DNA from: Paraburkholderia sacchari | Lineage (GTDB): Bacteria; Pseudomonadota; Gammaproteobacteria; Burkholderiales; Burkholderiaceae | Direction: 5' to 3' | NCBI RefSeq assembly: GCF_000785435.2 | Contig: NZ_JTDB02000019.1 | Location: forward strand, 1 to 45,942 | DNA length: 45,942 nucleotides | Shown: positions 1-7,724 of the stretch, piece by piece | Layout of the letters: every line of letters starts with the position of its first letter | Numbering within the stretch: position 1 is the first letter of the stretch | Notes under the pieces: generated by a model | What the model was told of the DNA's origin: nothing | Databases searched by the model: none | What the model saw: the letters and a program-made list of their open reading frames with translations, nothing else | Translations under genes and position numbers: made by a program

Positions 1-2
1 CC

Positions 3-254
3 CACATCGAACGCGAGCTGATGCTGATCAAGGTAAGGGCGGTCGGCAAGGAACGCGAAGAGATGAAGCGGATGGCGGACATTTTCCGCGGCCGCATCAT
101 CGACGTCACCGAAAAGACTTACACGATCGAACTGACGGGTGCGAGCGACAAGCTCGACGCGTTCATCGAAGCGATCGACGCCGCTGCGATTCTGGAAACC
201 GTCCGTACGGGCGGCTCGGGCATCGGGCGCGGAGAGCGCATTCTGAAGGTGTGA
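3..254 (+). CDS. ilvN: Acetolactate synthase small (regulatory) subunit, 3' part
   Basis: Partial gene: the frame is open from the first base of the window, with the first complete codon at position 3, and ends at a TGA at 252-254. The 83 visible residues match the C-terminal part of the IlvN/IlvH regulatory subunit, including the KVRAVGKEREEMKRMADIFR stretch and the ending RGERILKV. The subunit binds the catalytic IlvB/IlvI chain and gives valine feedback inhibition in the first common step of branched-chain amino acid synthesis. The N-terminal ACT domain lies outside the window. ilvC follows after a 123-base gap on the same strand, as expected for an ilvB(I)-ilvN(H)-ilvC operon. In Burkholderiaceae this gene is often called ilvN or ilvH; I cannot separate the two names from this fragment. 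Confidence 0.93.
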   Translation, partial: HIERELMLIKVRAVGKEREEMKRMADIFRGRIIDVTEKTYTIELTGASDKLDAFIEAIDAAAILETVRTGGSGIGRGERILKV

Positions 255-377
255 CACCCGATCTATTGATCGCGCACCGCAACTCGACCGGGTGCAGAGC
301 GCAAGAGCGACGCATCCGGTGCAGCGCAAGCTGATAGCAATACCGAAATTCATCAAGTATCTCGCCAAGGAACCAAC

Positions 378-1394
378 ATGAAAGTTTTCTACGACAAGGA
401 CGCCGATCTCTCCCTCATCAAGGGCAAGCAGGTCACGATCATCGGTTACGGCTCGCAAGGCCACGCCCACGCGCTGAACCTGAAGGAAAGCGGCGTGAAC
501 GTCACGGTCGGTCTGCGCAAGAACGGCGCATCGTGGAGCAAGGCTGAGAACGCCGGCCTGCAGGTCAAGGAAGTGGCCGAAGCCGTGAAGAGCGCCGACG
601 TCGTCATGATGCTGCTGCCCGACGAGCAGATCGCCGACGTCTACGCGAAGGAAGTGCACGCGAACATCAAGAACGGCGCCGCGCTCGCATTCGCGCACGG
701 CTTCAACGTTCACTACGGCCAGGTGATCCCGCGCGCGGATCTGGACGTCATCATGATCGCCCCGAAGGCGCCGGGCCACACGGTTCGCGGCACCTATTCG
801 CAAGGCGGCGGCGTGCCCCACCTGATCGCTGTCCACCAGGACAAGTCGGGCGCGGCGCGTGACATCGCCCTGTCGTACGCAGCAGCGAACGGCGGCGGCC
901 GTGCCGGCATCATCGAAACGAACTTCCGCGAAGAAACCGAAACCGACCTGTTCGGCGAGCAAGCCGTGCTGTGCGGCGGTACCGTCGAGCTGATCAAGGC
1001 TGGCTTCGAAACGCTGGTGGAAGCCGGTTACGCGCCGGAAATGGCGTACTTCGAGTGCCTGCACGAGCTGAAGCTGATCGTCGACCTGATCTACGAAGGC
1101 GGCATCGCGAACATGAACTACTCGATCTCGAACAACGCCGAGTACGGCGAGTACGTGACCGGCCCGCGCGTCGTCACGGAAGAGACGAAGAAGGTCATGA
1201 AGGACGTCCTGAAGGACATCCAGACCGGCGAGTACGCGAAGAGCTTCATTCTCGAGAACAAGGCCGGCGCTCCGACGCTGCAGTCGCGCCGCCGCCTCGG
1301 CGCCGAGCACCAGATCGAAACGGTCGGTGCGAAGCTGCGCGCGATGATGCCGTGGATCGCCGCGAACAAGCTCGTCGACCAGTCGAAGAACTAA
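378..1394 (+). CDS. ilvC: Ketol-acid reductoisomerase (NADP+)
   Basis: 338 residues, the usual length of class I ketol-acid reductoisomerase. It catalyses alkyl migration and NADPH reduction of acetolactate or acetohydroxybutyrate in isoleucine and valine synthesis in the cytosol. The N-terminal Rossmann motif GYGSQGHAHALNL lies near residues 24-36, followed by the NADPH-binding LRKNG segment. The mid-protein motif FAHGFNVHYG and the acidic Mg-binding stretch around ETETDLFGEQ are present. The start at 378 is preceded by AAGGAA at a suitable distance. A canonical terminator follows at 1461-1500, so this ends the ilv transcription unit. In the 123-base gap before it I see only a weak inverted repeat (CACCCG...CGGGTG) and no convincing promoter. 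Confidence 0.98.
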   Translation: MKVFYDKDADLSLIKGKQVTIIGYGSQGHAHALNLKESGVNVTVGLRKNGASWSKAENAGLQVKEVAEAVKSADVVMMLLPDEQIADVYAKEVHANIKNGAALAFAHGFNVHYGQVIPRADLDVIMIAPKAPGHTVRGTYSQGGGVPHLIAVHQDKSGAARDIALSYAAANGGGRAGIIETNFREETETDLFGEQAVLCGGTVELIKAGFETLVEAGYAPEMAYFECLHELKLIVDLIYEGGIANMNYSISNNAEYGEYVTGPRVVTEETKKVMKDVLKDIQTGEYAKSFILENKAGAPTLQSRRRLGAEHQIETVGAKLRAMMPWIAANKLVDQSKN

Positions 1395-1460
1395 ATCTGA
1401 CGGCGTTGTTCCGGGCGTGCGTACGGAATTGCCCAGTCGCACGCTACTCAGTATCAAAGA

Positions 1461-1500
1461 AAGCCGCCCAGGTGGGATGAACCCTGGGCGGCTTTTGTTA
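1461..1500 (+). terminator. Rho-independent terminator after ilvC
   Basis: A perfect 12-bp stem (1461-1472 AAGCCGCCCAGG with 1483-1494 CCTGGGCGGCTT) with a 10-base loop is followed by a short T-rich run. It separates the ilv unit from the psd-pssA pair. Confidence 0.9.
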
Positions 1501-1533
1501 TGCTACGGTTTTTAAAATAACAGCGAAGCCACC

Positions 1534-2187
1534 ATGAATTACCCTCATCCGATCATCGCGCGCGAAGGCTGGCCGTTCATCGCCATTGCGGCCGTCGTTG
1601 CGCTCCTGATCCATGCGGTCGCAGGCTTCGGTCTCGCATGGCCGTTCTGGCTGATCCTGATCTTCGTCGTCCAGTTCTTCCGCGATCCGCCGCGCCCGAT
1701 TCCCACCCAGGCCAACGCCGTGCTGTGCCCGGCCGACGGCCGCATCGTTGCGGTCGAAACCGCGCACGACCCGTACGCCAACCGTGAAGCGCTCAAGATC
1801 AGCGTGTTCATGAACGTGTTCAACGTGCACTCGCAGCGCTCGCCCGTGGACGGCGCCGTCGCCAAGGTCGAGTACTTCCCGGGCGCGTACCTGAACGCCG
1901 CCATCGACAAGGCTTCGACCGAGAACGAGCGCAACGCCGTCGTGCTCACGATGGCCGACGGCACGACCGTCACCTCGGTGCAGATCGCCGGCCTGATCGC
2001 GCGTCGCATTCTCTGCTACGTGCGCGCCGGTGAGCCGCTCTCGCGCGGCCAGCGCTACGGCTTCATTCGCTTTGGCTCGCGGGTGGACGTGTATTTGCCG
2101 GTTGGCAGCCGCCCGCGCGTGTCGATCGGCGAAAAGGTGTCCGCTTCGTCGACGATCCTCGCCGAACTGCCGACGCAATCGGCATAA
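1534..2187 (+). CDS. psd: Phosphatidylserine decarboxylase proenzyme (short type)
   Basis: 217 residues, matching the short (about 210-220 aa) bacterial Psd type that lacks the long N-terminal region of the E. coli enzyme. It converts phosphatidylserine to phosphatidylethanolamine at the inner membrane. Two hydrophobic segments lie at about residues 14-30 and 34-48. The self-cleavage site that generates the pyruvoyl cofactor is the G181-S182 pair in RFGSRVDVYLP. VFMNVFNVHSQRSPVDG (91-107) is the family signature. It starts just after the ilvC terminator and is followed 11 bases later by pssA, so the two consecutive steps of phosphatidylethanolamine synthesis are co-transcribed. An AT-rich stretch with TAAAAT (1513-1518) could be a -10 box, but I found no well-spaced -35. 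Confidence 0.96.
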   Translation: MNYPHPIIAREGWPFIAIAAVVALLIHAVAGFGLAWPFWLILIFVVQFFRDPPRPIPTQANAVLCPADGRIVAVETAHDPYANREALKISVFMNVFNVHSQRSPVDGAVAKVEYFPGAYLNAAIDKASTENERNAVVLTMADGTTVTSVQIAGLIARRILCYVRAGEPLSRGQRYGFIRFGSRVDVYLPVGSRPRVSIGEKVSASSTILAELPTQSA

Positions 2188-2198
2188 GGAGGGCAGCG

Positions 2199-3077
2199 AT
2201 GGCCGGACTCAAACCGCGTCGACCCCGCAATGCCGCTGGCGCGCCGCTGCCGCGCCCGTTTCGCCGCAACAAGGCGGTAGTTCAGGATCCCGTGGGCCTT
2301 GCCGCGAGCCGTCGCGCTGCGCGCCAGGACTTCCTGAAAAAGCGCGGCATTTACTTGCTGCCCAATGCGTTCACCACCGCGGCGCTGTTTTGCGGCTTCT
2401 TCGCGGTCGTGCAGGCCATGAACGTGCGCTTCGAGGTGGCGGCCATCGCCATTTTCGTGGCGATGGTGCTCGACGGCATGGACGGGCGCGTTGCGCGCAT
2501 GACGCACTCGCAGAGCGCGTTCGGCGAGCAGTTCGACAGCCTTTCGGACATGGTCTCGTTCGGCGTCGCGCCCGCGCTCGTGATGTACGAGTGGGTGCTC
2601 AAGGATCTCGGGCGCTGGGGCTGGCTGGCGGCGTTTGTCTACTGCTCGGGCGCCGCGCTGCGTCTCGCGCGCTTCAACACCAATATCGGCGTGGTGGACA
2701 AGCGCTTCTTCCAGGGCATGCCGAGCCCGGCCGCGGCGGCGCTGATCGCGGGCTTCGTCTGGCTCGCCACCGACAACCGCGTGCCCGTGAAGCTTTCATG
2801 GCTGCCCTGGACGGCCTTCGCGCTGACGATCTACGCGGGTGTGACGATGGTTTCGAACGCGCCGTTCTACAGCGGCAAGGCGCTCGATGTGCGGCATCGC
2901 GTCCCATTCGCGGCCACGCTGCTCGTGGTGGTGGCGTTCGTGCTCGTGTCGTCCGATCCGCCGTTGATGCTGTTCGGCCTCTTCGTGCTCTACGGCCTTT
3001 CGGGCTACGTGTTCTGGGCCTGGCAGGGCGTGCGCGGGCGCACTAACCCGGCGCGTTCCTCGCCGCGCGAGCGATAG
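2199..3077 (+). CDS. pssA: CDP-diacylglycerol--serine O-phosphatidyltransferase
   Basis: 292-residue integral membrane enzyme that makes phosphatidylserine from CDP-diacylglycerol and serine, the substrate of the Psd encoded just upstream. The CDP-alcohol phosphotransferase signature is complete: D92-G93, D95-G96, A99-R100, then G109, D113 and D117 within DGMDGRVARMTHSQSAFGEQ and the next residues. Several hydrophobic segments follow up to about residue 265. The basic N-terminal 45 residues are cytoplasmic and lack strong conservation. The start at 2199 follows AAGGAGGGC. It is the last gene of the psd-pssA pair, with a terminator at 3132-3170. Confidence 0.96.
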   Translation: MAGLKPRRPRNAAGAPLPRPFRRNKAVVQDPVGLAASRRAARQDFLKKRGIYLLPNAFTTAALFCGFFAVVQAMNVRFEVAAIAIFVAMVLDGMDGRVARMTHSQSAFGEQFDSLSDMVSFGVAPALVMYEWVLKDLGRWGWLAAFVYCSGAALRLARFNTNIGVVDKRFFQGMPSPAAAALIAGFVWLATDNRVPVKLSWLPWTAFALTIYAGVTMVSNAPFYSGKALDVRHRVPFAATLLVVVAFVLVSSDPPLMLFGLFVLYGLSGYVFWAWQGVRGRTNPARSSPRER

Positions 3078-3131
3078 GGCATGGGCCGGCGCGGGGCGCC
3101 AGCGGCTGGCAGCAAGGCCAGCCCAATCTGC

Positions 3132-3170
3132 AAAGGGCTGCGCTTGCAAATGCGCGGCCCTTTTTATTTT
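3132..3170 (+). terminator. Rho-independent terminator after pssA
   Basis: The stem AAAGGGCTGCGC (3132-3143) pairs with GCGCGGCCCTTT (3152-3163) with one wobble, and is followed by TTTTTATTTT. It closes the psd-pssA unit and isolates the leuA promoter region. Confidence 0.9.
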
Positions 3171-3195
3171 GGTGCCGGCTGCCGGGCCGGTGCAA

Positions 3196-3224
3196 TTGCG
3201 CTATCGCCGGATTCCCGCTATAGT
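3196..3224 (+). promoter_or_regulatory. Sigma70-type promoter of leuA
   Basis: A TTGCGC -35 box (3196-3201) and a TATAGT -10 box (3219-3224) are separated by exactly 17 bases. Transcription would be expected to start at about 3230-3232, at or next to the ATG of the small leader ORF at 3231. The position right after the pssA terminator and about 190 bases before leuA fits a leuA promoter. The start site is inferred from spacing only. Confidence 0.75.
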
Positions 3225-3230
3225 CGGCGA

Positions 3231-3314
3231 ATGGACACCATCCAGTTCCCCCTCTCTTCTCTTCAAGCCGGCGCGCGACTAAGCACGCTAGCGCTAGCGC
3301 GCCTGCCGCGCTGA
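3231..3314 (+). CDS. Putative leucine leader peptide of leuA (27 aa)
   Basis: A 27-codon ORF starts about 7 bases after the TATAGT -10 box, so it may be translated from a leaderless or nearly leaderless mRNA. It encodes 6 leucines: CTC, CTT, three CTA (codons 17, 20 and 22) and CTG. CTA is rare in this GC-rich genome and hardly appears in the neighbouring genes. Leu-rich leaders with rare CUA codons control leu operons by attenuation in enterobacteria (leuL). Here the segment 3297-3303 (GCGCGCC) can pair either with 3270-3276 inside the leader or, through its last six bases (3298-3303), with 3364-3369 near leuA. This is a candidate attenuator switch. No translation evidence exists, and the downstream hairpin is not a canonical terminator. 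Confidence 0.55.
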   Translation: MDTIQFPLSSLQAGARLSTLALARLPR

Positions 3315-3388
3315 TCTCGCTCGCCCTCCGTCTGCTTCGTTCATTGTCAGCGTCGCCAACGGTGGCGCGAACACCCAAAATCCGTTTT
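3270..3388 (+). promoter_or_regulatory. Candidate leuA attenuator structures
   Basis: Three mutually exclusive pairings are possible. GGCGCGC (3270-3276) can pair with GCGCGCC (3297-3303). The same downstream arm, 3298-3303, can instead pair with GGCGCG (3364-3369). The latter segment otherwise forms a small hairpin, CGCCA (3354-3358) with TGGCG (3363-3367). A T run follows at 3384-3388, about 16 bases after the hairpin, so it is not a standard intrinsic terminator. The loop of the first stem holds the rare CTA codons. This is an inference from base pairing only. Confidence 0.4.
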
Positions 3389-3421
3389 TAGACACTGAAC
3401 AAGTCCCCCTGGAGACCCGAA

Positions 3422-4966
3422 ATGGCAGCAGACAAGCTCATCATTTTCGATACGACGTTGCGTGATGGCGAGCAATCGCCCGGTGCGTCGATGACGAAAG
3501 AAGAGAAGATCCGCATCGCGAAGCAGCTCGAACGCATGAAGGTCGACGTCATCGAAGCGGGCTTTGCGGCCAGCTCGAACGGCGACTTCGACGCGATCCA
3601 CACGATCGCCGGCATGATCAAGGACAGCACGATCTGCTCGCTCGCCCGCGCGAACGACAAGGACATCCAGCGCGCCGCCGACGCGCTCAAGCCCGCCGAC
3701 CACTTCCGGATTCACACGTTCATCGCCACCTCGGCGCTGCACATGGAGAAGAAGCTGCGCATGTCGCCCGAGCAGGTGTTCGAGCAGGCGAAGCTGGCGG
3801 TGCGCTTCGCGCGCAAGTTCACGAACGACGTGGAGTTCTCGCCCGAAGACGGCAGCCGCTCGGACATGGATTTTCTGTGCCGCGTGATCGAAGCGGTGAT
3901 CAACGAAGGCGCGACCACGATCAATATCGCCGATACGGTGGGCTACGGCATACCCGAGCTTTACGGCAACCTCGTCAAGACGCTGCGCGAGCGCATTCCG
4001 AATTCGGACAAGGCGGTGTTCTCGGTGCATTGCCACAACGACCTCGGCATGGCCGTCGCTAACTCGCTCGCCGGCGTGCAGATTGGCGGCGCGCGTCAGG
4101 TGGAATGCACCATCAACGGTCTGGGCGAGCGCGCAGGCAACACTTCGCTCGAAGAAATCGTCATGGCCGTGAAGACGCGCAAGGACTACTTCGGCCTCGA
4201 ACTCGGCCTCGACACCACGCAGATCGTGCCGGCCTCGAAGCTCGTCTCGCAGATCACCGGCTTCGTGGTGCAGCCGAACAAGGCCGTGGTGGGCGCGAAC
4301 GCGTTCGCGCACGCGTCGGGCATCCACCAGGATGGCGTGCTCAAGGCGCGCGACACGTACGAAATCATGCGCGCGGAAGATGTGGGCTGGACGGCGAACA
4401 AGATCGTGCTCGGCAAGCTTTCGGGCCGCAACGCGTTCAAGCAGCGCTTGCAGGAACTCGGTATTGCGCTCGAGAGCGAAGCTGAGCTCAACAGCGCGTT
4501 TGCGCGCTTCAAGGAGCTGGCCGACCGCAAGGCCGAAATTTTCGACGAAGACATCATCGCGATCGTGACCGAGGAGTCGGCCGAAGCTCAGGAGAAAGAG
4601 CACTTCAAGTTCGTCTCGCTCGCGCAGCACTCGGAAACGGGCGAGCGCCCGCACGCTCGTGTGGTGTTCTCGGCGGACGGCAAGGAAGTGACCGGCGAAG
4701 CCGCGGGCAATGGTCCCGTGGACGCCACGCTCAACGCCATCGAAACCGAAGTGGGGAGCGGCTCGGAACTGCTGCTGTACTCGGTCAACGCGATCACGAC
4801 GGGCACCCAGGCACAAGGCGAAGTGACGGTGCGCCTCTCCAAGGCGGGCCGCATCGTCAACGGCGTGGGCACCGACCCGGATATCGTCGCTGCCTCGGCG
4901 AAGGCGTATATCTCGGCGCTGAACAAGCTTTATTCGGGCGACAAGCTCAATCCGCAGCGTTCATAA
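3422..4966 (+). CDS. leuA: 2-isopropylmalate synthase
   Basis: 514 residues, the normal length of LeuA type 1. It condenses acetyl-CoA with 2-ketoisovalerate, the committed step of leucine synthesis, in the cytosol. The N-terminal TIM barrel carries the DTTLRDGEQSPGASM signature near residues 10-24. The metal-binding HCHNDLG motif lies near residue 203, with GLGERAGNTSLEEI and HASGIHQDGVLK further on. The C-terminal LeuA allosteric domain (from about residue 390) is intact, so leucine feedback inhibition is expected. It stands alone between terminators, with its own promoter and a probable attenuator leader. The start at 3422 follows CTGGAGACC. Confidence 0.98.
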   Translation: MAADKLIIFDTTLRDGEQSPGASMTKEEKIRIAKQLERMKVDVIEAGFAASSNGDFDAIHTIAGMIKDSTICSLARANDKDIQRAADALKPADHFRIHTFIATSALHMEKKLRMSPEQVFEQAKLAVRFARKFTNDVEFSPEDGSRSDMDFLCRVIEAVINEGATTINIADTVGYGIPELYGNLVKTLRERIPNSDKAVFSVHCHNDLGMAVANSLAGVQIGGARQVECTINGLGERAGNTSLEEIVMAVKTRKDYFGLELGLDTTQIVPASKLVSQITGFVVQPNKAVVGANAFAHASGIHQDGVLKARDTYEIMRAEDVGWTANKIVLGKLSGRNAFKQRLQELGIALESEAELNSAFARFKELADRKAEIFDEDIIAIVTEESAEAQEKEHFKFVSLAQHSETGERPHARVVFSADGKEVTGEAAGNGPVDATLNAIETEVGSGSELLLYSVNAITTGTQAQGEVTVRLSKAGRIVNGVGTDPDIVAASAKAYISALNKLYSGDKLNPQRS

Positions 4967-5021
4967 GCGGTGCCAGCGAGGCGGGGCGATTTGCCCCGCA
5001 TGCGCTACTCCTCTCAAATGT

Positions 5022-5060
5022 AAAGCCCCCGTGCTCGCGAGAGCGCGGGGGCTTTGTTTT
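5022..5060 (+). terminator. Rho-independent terminator after leuA
   Basis: A long stem (AAAGCCCCCG at 5022-5031 with CGGGGGCTTT at 5046-5055, extended inward by GCTC/GAGC) is followed by GTTTT. A second hairpin, GCGGGGC/GCCCCGC at 4981-4999, lies just after the leuA stop but has no T run. Confidence 0.92.
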
Positions 5061-5100
5061 GCCAGGCTGATGGCGATGCGCGAGGGAGCGCTTGCCGGAC

Positions 5101-5643
5101 TTAGAACATGCTGCGCCGGTCGGGATCGTGAAGCGGATCGGGCGTCTTTTGCGTGAGCCGCAGAATGCCCTGGTCGTCGAAATAGAAGCTGTAGAGCATG
5201 TACCAGACGCCGTCTTCGAGGTAGCGGTAGGTCCAGGCGTCGCGCTTCATCAGCGGGAAGTAGGCGGTTTCGACCGGGCGGCCGAAGTTCACGAGCACGT
5301 CGGTGCGCGTCCATTTGCCGATCTCGGCTTTGTAGAACTCGTTGGGCTGCAGCACCTGGCGCACGCTCTGCACCTTGCCGCTGGCGTCGATGTCGGCGGC
5401 GACGGTGGTTTCGCCCATTGGCTGGGTGGGCCACATCAGGCGCTTGCCGCCGTTGGGGAGATCGTAGACTTCGCGCGGCGGGCCGAAGCGGGCGGTCACG
5501 GCCTGGGCGTCGTCGCCCGCGTGAAATTGTTGCCACGGCTGCACGCAGCCGGCGAGTGCGAGCGCGCCCATGCTGGCGGCGAGTGCGCGGCGCGTGGCGC
5601 GCGGCAGCCGCGCGGCGATGGCGGATGAAAGGCGCTTGAGCAT
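5101..5643 (-). CDS. Predicted lipoprotein with BamE/SmpA-like features
   Basis: 180 residues when started at the ATG at 5643, which is preceded by a GGGGGAC ribosome site; an in-frame GTG at 5661 is less likely. A basic N-terminus and hydrophobic core lead to the lipobox LALAGC, with lipidated cysteine at about residue 33. The mature part has two similar motifs, AVTARFGPPREVYDLPNGG and VLVNFGRPVETAYFPLMKRD, followed by aromatic strands (AWTYRYLEDGVWYMLYSFYF). These resemble the small BamE/SmpA-OmlA fold, which is found in outer-membrane lipoproteins. The function is unknown; envelope location is the only firm inference. It stands alone on the minus strand, converging with leuA and diverging from the binding-protein gene at 5830. 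Confidence 0.75.
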   Translation of the reverse strand: MLKRLSSAIAARLPRATRRALAASMGALALAGCVQPWQQFHAGDDAQAVTARFGPPREVYDLPNGGKRLMWPTQPMGETTVAADIDASGKVQSVRQVLQPNEFYKAEIGKWTRTDVLVNFGRPVETAYFPLMKRDAWTYRYLEDGVWYMLYSFYFDDQGILRLTQKTPDPLHDPDRRSMF

Positions 5644-5829
5644 GAAGTCCCCCGTTGGCACGCGTGCGATGGACGCCGTGCGGATTCGAACCTGGGTTCG
5701 AACTGTCTGGAACCCTCTCTGGAACCGTTATTTTGACACGTCGGGATCGCGATGGCTTGCCGGGGTGCGCATGGACGTCCTATGATCCGCGCTTCATATG
5801 TAGTGGGTAATGGACGAAGAGGCGGGCGC

Positions 5830-7143
5830 ATGAAGACATGCATCAAGACACGATGGACGCGCGCGAAGGCGGTGCTGGCGGCGACAGGGTTGGGCGTGGC
5901 GCTGACGGCGGCTGGCGCGCATGCGGCCCGCGCGCCAGCGCCTGCTGGCCAGCCGATCCAGCTTGCGCTCATCGAAGGTATGTCCGGCCCATTCGCGGAC
6001 GCGGGCGCGGCCGTCGAGCGCAATCTGCGTTTCGGTGTTGAGCGCGTGAATGCGCGCGGCGGCATCATGCTGGCCGATGGGCGCCATCCGCTCGAACTGG
6101 TGGTGCTCGACAGCAAGGGCAGCACCGAGGCGGCGCTGATGCAACTGCGCGCGGCGGCGGATCGTCATATCGGCTTCATCCTGCAGGGGAATAGCTCGGC
6201 GGTGGCGGCGGCGCTCGTCGCGGCGATCGATCGCCAGAACGCGCGCGAGCCCGATAACCGCGAGCTCTTCCTCAACTATTCGGCCGACGACCCCGCGCTC
6301 ACCAATGCGAACTGCAGCTTCTGGCACTTCCGCTTCGACGCGCACGCGGGCATGCGCATGGATGCGCTCGCGGACGTGATCGCCGCCGATAAATCGGTGA
6401 AGAAGGTCTACCTGCTGAATCAGGACTACAGCTTCGGCCACGACGTGAGCACGCTCGCGCGCGCGGCGCTGGCGAAGCAGCGCCCGGACATCGCCGTGGT
6501 GGGCGACGAATTTCATCCGATCGGACGGGTGAAGGATTTCGCACCTTATGTCGCGAAGATTCGCGCGTCGGGCGCGGACGCCGTCATCACCGGCAATTGG
6601 GGCAGCGATCTCACGCTGCTCGTGAAGGCCGCGCGCGAGCAGGGTCTCGACGCCCGGTTCTACACGTTCTACGGCAACAGTCTTGGCGCGCCGGCGGCGC
6701 TCGGCGAGGCCGGCGTCAAGCGCGTGGTCGCCGTGGCGGACTGGCATCCGAACGCGGGCGGCGCCGCCTCTGACGCGTGGTATGCGGCGTTCCGGGCCCG
6801 CTATCCGGCAGCGCAGGACGACTATCCGGTGCTGCGCATGGGCATGTTCGTGGAGATGCTCGCCCAGTCCATGACGAAGGCCGGCTCGGCGCAGCCGGAG
6901 GCGGTCGCGAAGGCGCTCGAGGGCATGCGCTACACGGGAGGCGAAAGCAGCTTCCATCCGATGTGGATGCGCGCCGACGATCATCAGGTGATCCAGCCCC
7001 TTTACGTGATGCAGATGGACAAGCAGGGCGCGCCGGGCGTGCGCTACGACAACGAGGGCTCGGGATTCGGCTTCCGCACGGTGCTGGCGTTGCCGGCGGA
7101 GCGCACTGTGCCGGCGACGGTCTGCAAAATGAAGCGGCCCTGA
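5830..7143 (+). CDS. ABC-type branched-chain amino acid/urea-like periplasmic binding protein
   Basis: 438 residues from the ATG at 5830, chosen because it begins a proper signal peptide (MKTCIKTRWTRAKAVLAATG and onward to AHA-AR) and has a GA-rich site upstream; longer in-frame starts lack this. The mature protein has the type 1 periplasmic-binding fold of the LivJ/Leu-Ile-Val family: IQLALIEGMSGPFADAGAAV at the N-terminus, VNARGGI, and later YLLNQDYSFGHD and ADAVITGNWGSDL. No permease or ATPase genes lie next to it, so it is an orphan solute-binding protein that must work with a transporter encoded elsewhere or act as a sensor. The ligand cannot be predicted. An imperfect GC-rich hairpin without a T run follows the stop. 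Confidence 0.85.
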   Translation: MKTCIKTRWTRAKAVLAATGLGVALTAAGAHAARAPAPAGQPIQLALIEGMSGPFADAGAAVERNLRFGVERVNARGGIMLADGRHPLELVVLDSKGSTEAALMQLRAAADRHIGFILQGNSSAVAAALVAAIDRQNAREPDNRELFLNYSADDPALTNANCSFWHFRFDAHAGMRMDALADVIAADKSVKKVYLLNQDYSFGHDVSTLARAALAKQRPDIAVVGDEFHPIGRVKDFAPYVAKIRASGADAVITGNWGSDLTLLVKAAREQGLDARFYTFYGNSLGAPAALGEAGVKRVVAVADWHPNAGGAASDAWYAAFRARYPAAQDDYPVLRMGMFVEMLAQSMTKAGSAQPEAVAKALEGMRYTGGESSFHPMWMRADDHQVIQPLYVMQMDKQGAPGVRYDNEGSGFGFRTVLALPAERTVPATVCKMKRP

Positions 7144-7164
7144 ACCGGGCCCGCGCAGGCCGGG

Positions 7165-7193
7165 TTCGCGGCGAATTGGGCCTGTGCTACAAT
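7165..7193 (+). promoter_or_regulatory. Probable rpsO promoter (extended -10)
   Basis: TGCTACAAT at 7185-7193 forms an extended -10 (TACAAT at 7188-7193). A weak TTCGCG -35 lies 17 bases upstream (7165-7170). It gives a leader of about 90 bases before rpsO. That leader holds a small CACGG/CCGTG hairpin just before the gene, where S15 might act on its own mRNA as known in E. coli; that role is a guess here. Confidence 0.55.
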
Positions 7194-7289
7194 GCGCGTC
7201 TTGTCGTGATTCACGCCAAGTCCACAACAGTCACAACCACGGCACGGCCATTCTTCCGTGACCGCTTGTTTGTTTTAAAGGAAAGCAAA

Positions 7290-7559
7290 ATGTCCGTAGC
7301 AGATATCAAGAAGTCCGACATCGTCGCGCAATTCGCGCGTGGCACCGGTGACACGGGTTCGCCCGAAGTCCAGGTTGCGCTCCTGACGTCGCGTATCAAC
7401 GAACTGACTGGCCACTTCAAGTCGCACCAGAAGGATCACCACAGCCGCCGCGGTCTGCTGCGCATGGTGAGCCGCCGCCGCAAGCTGCTCGACTACCTGA
7501 AGGGCAAGGACGCAGATCGTTACCGCGCACTGATCGAGAAGCTGGGTCTGCGCAAGTAA
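7290..7559 (+). CDS. rpsO: 30S ribosomal protein S15
   Basis: 89 residues, exactly the family length. S15 binds the central domain of 16S rRNA early in small-subunit assembly. The motifs GDTGSPEVQVALLTSRINEL and HFKSHQKDHHSRRGLLRMVS and the ending LIEKLGLRK are diagnostic. The start at 7290 follows AAAGGAAAGC. It lies upstream of pnp in the conserved rpsO-pnp order, but a strong terminator stands between the two genes, so much of pnp expression is probably separate or depends on read-through. Confidence 0.98.
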   Translation: MSVADIKKSDIVAQFARGTGDTGSPEVQVALLTSRINELTGHFKSHQKDHHSRRGLLRMVSRRRKLLDYLKGKDADRYRALIEKLGLRK

Positions 7560-7579
7560 TCGCAAGGTCTTGCCGAAAG

Positions 7580-7619
7580 ATGCCTGTGTCAGTTCCACTG
7601 ATGCAGGCATTTTGTTTTT
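7580..7619 (+). terminator. Rho-independent terminator after rpsO
   Basis: A 14-bp stem with two G-U pairs (7580-7593 with 7597-7610), a three-base loop, and the tail TTTGTTTTT. Confidence 0.92.
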
Positions 7620-7724
7620 GAACGGTCCGCTTCATGCGATGCGCGCCGGATAGCAGTACGAAGCAGCAACAGTAGCGGTAAAGCAGCAGTAAAGAGCAGC
7701 AGGGCCGGGCCTCGTGGCAGAGCT

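Noticed and set aside
3347..4816. Long minus-strand open frame of 489 codons opposite leuA
   Set aside because: It is the shadow of a GC-rich gene. The product is Arg/His/Val-rich without a recognisable domain, while leuA on the other strand has every family motif.
4981..4999. Hairpin GCGGGGC/GCCCCGC as the leuA terminator
   Set aside because: It has no T run; the longer hairpin at 5022-5060 with GTTTT fits much better.
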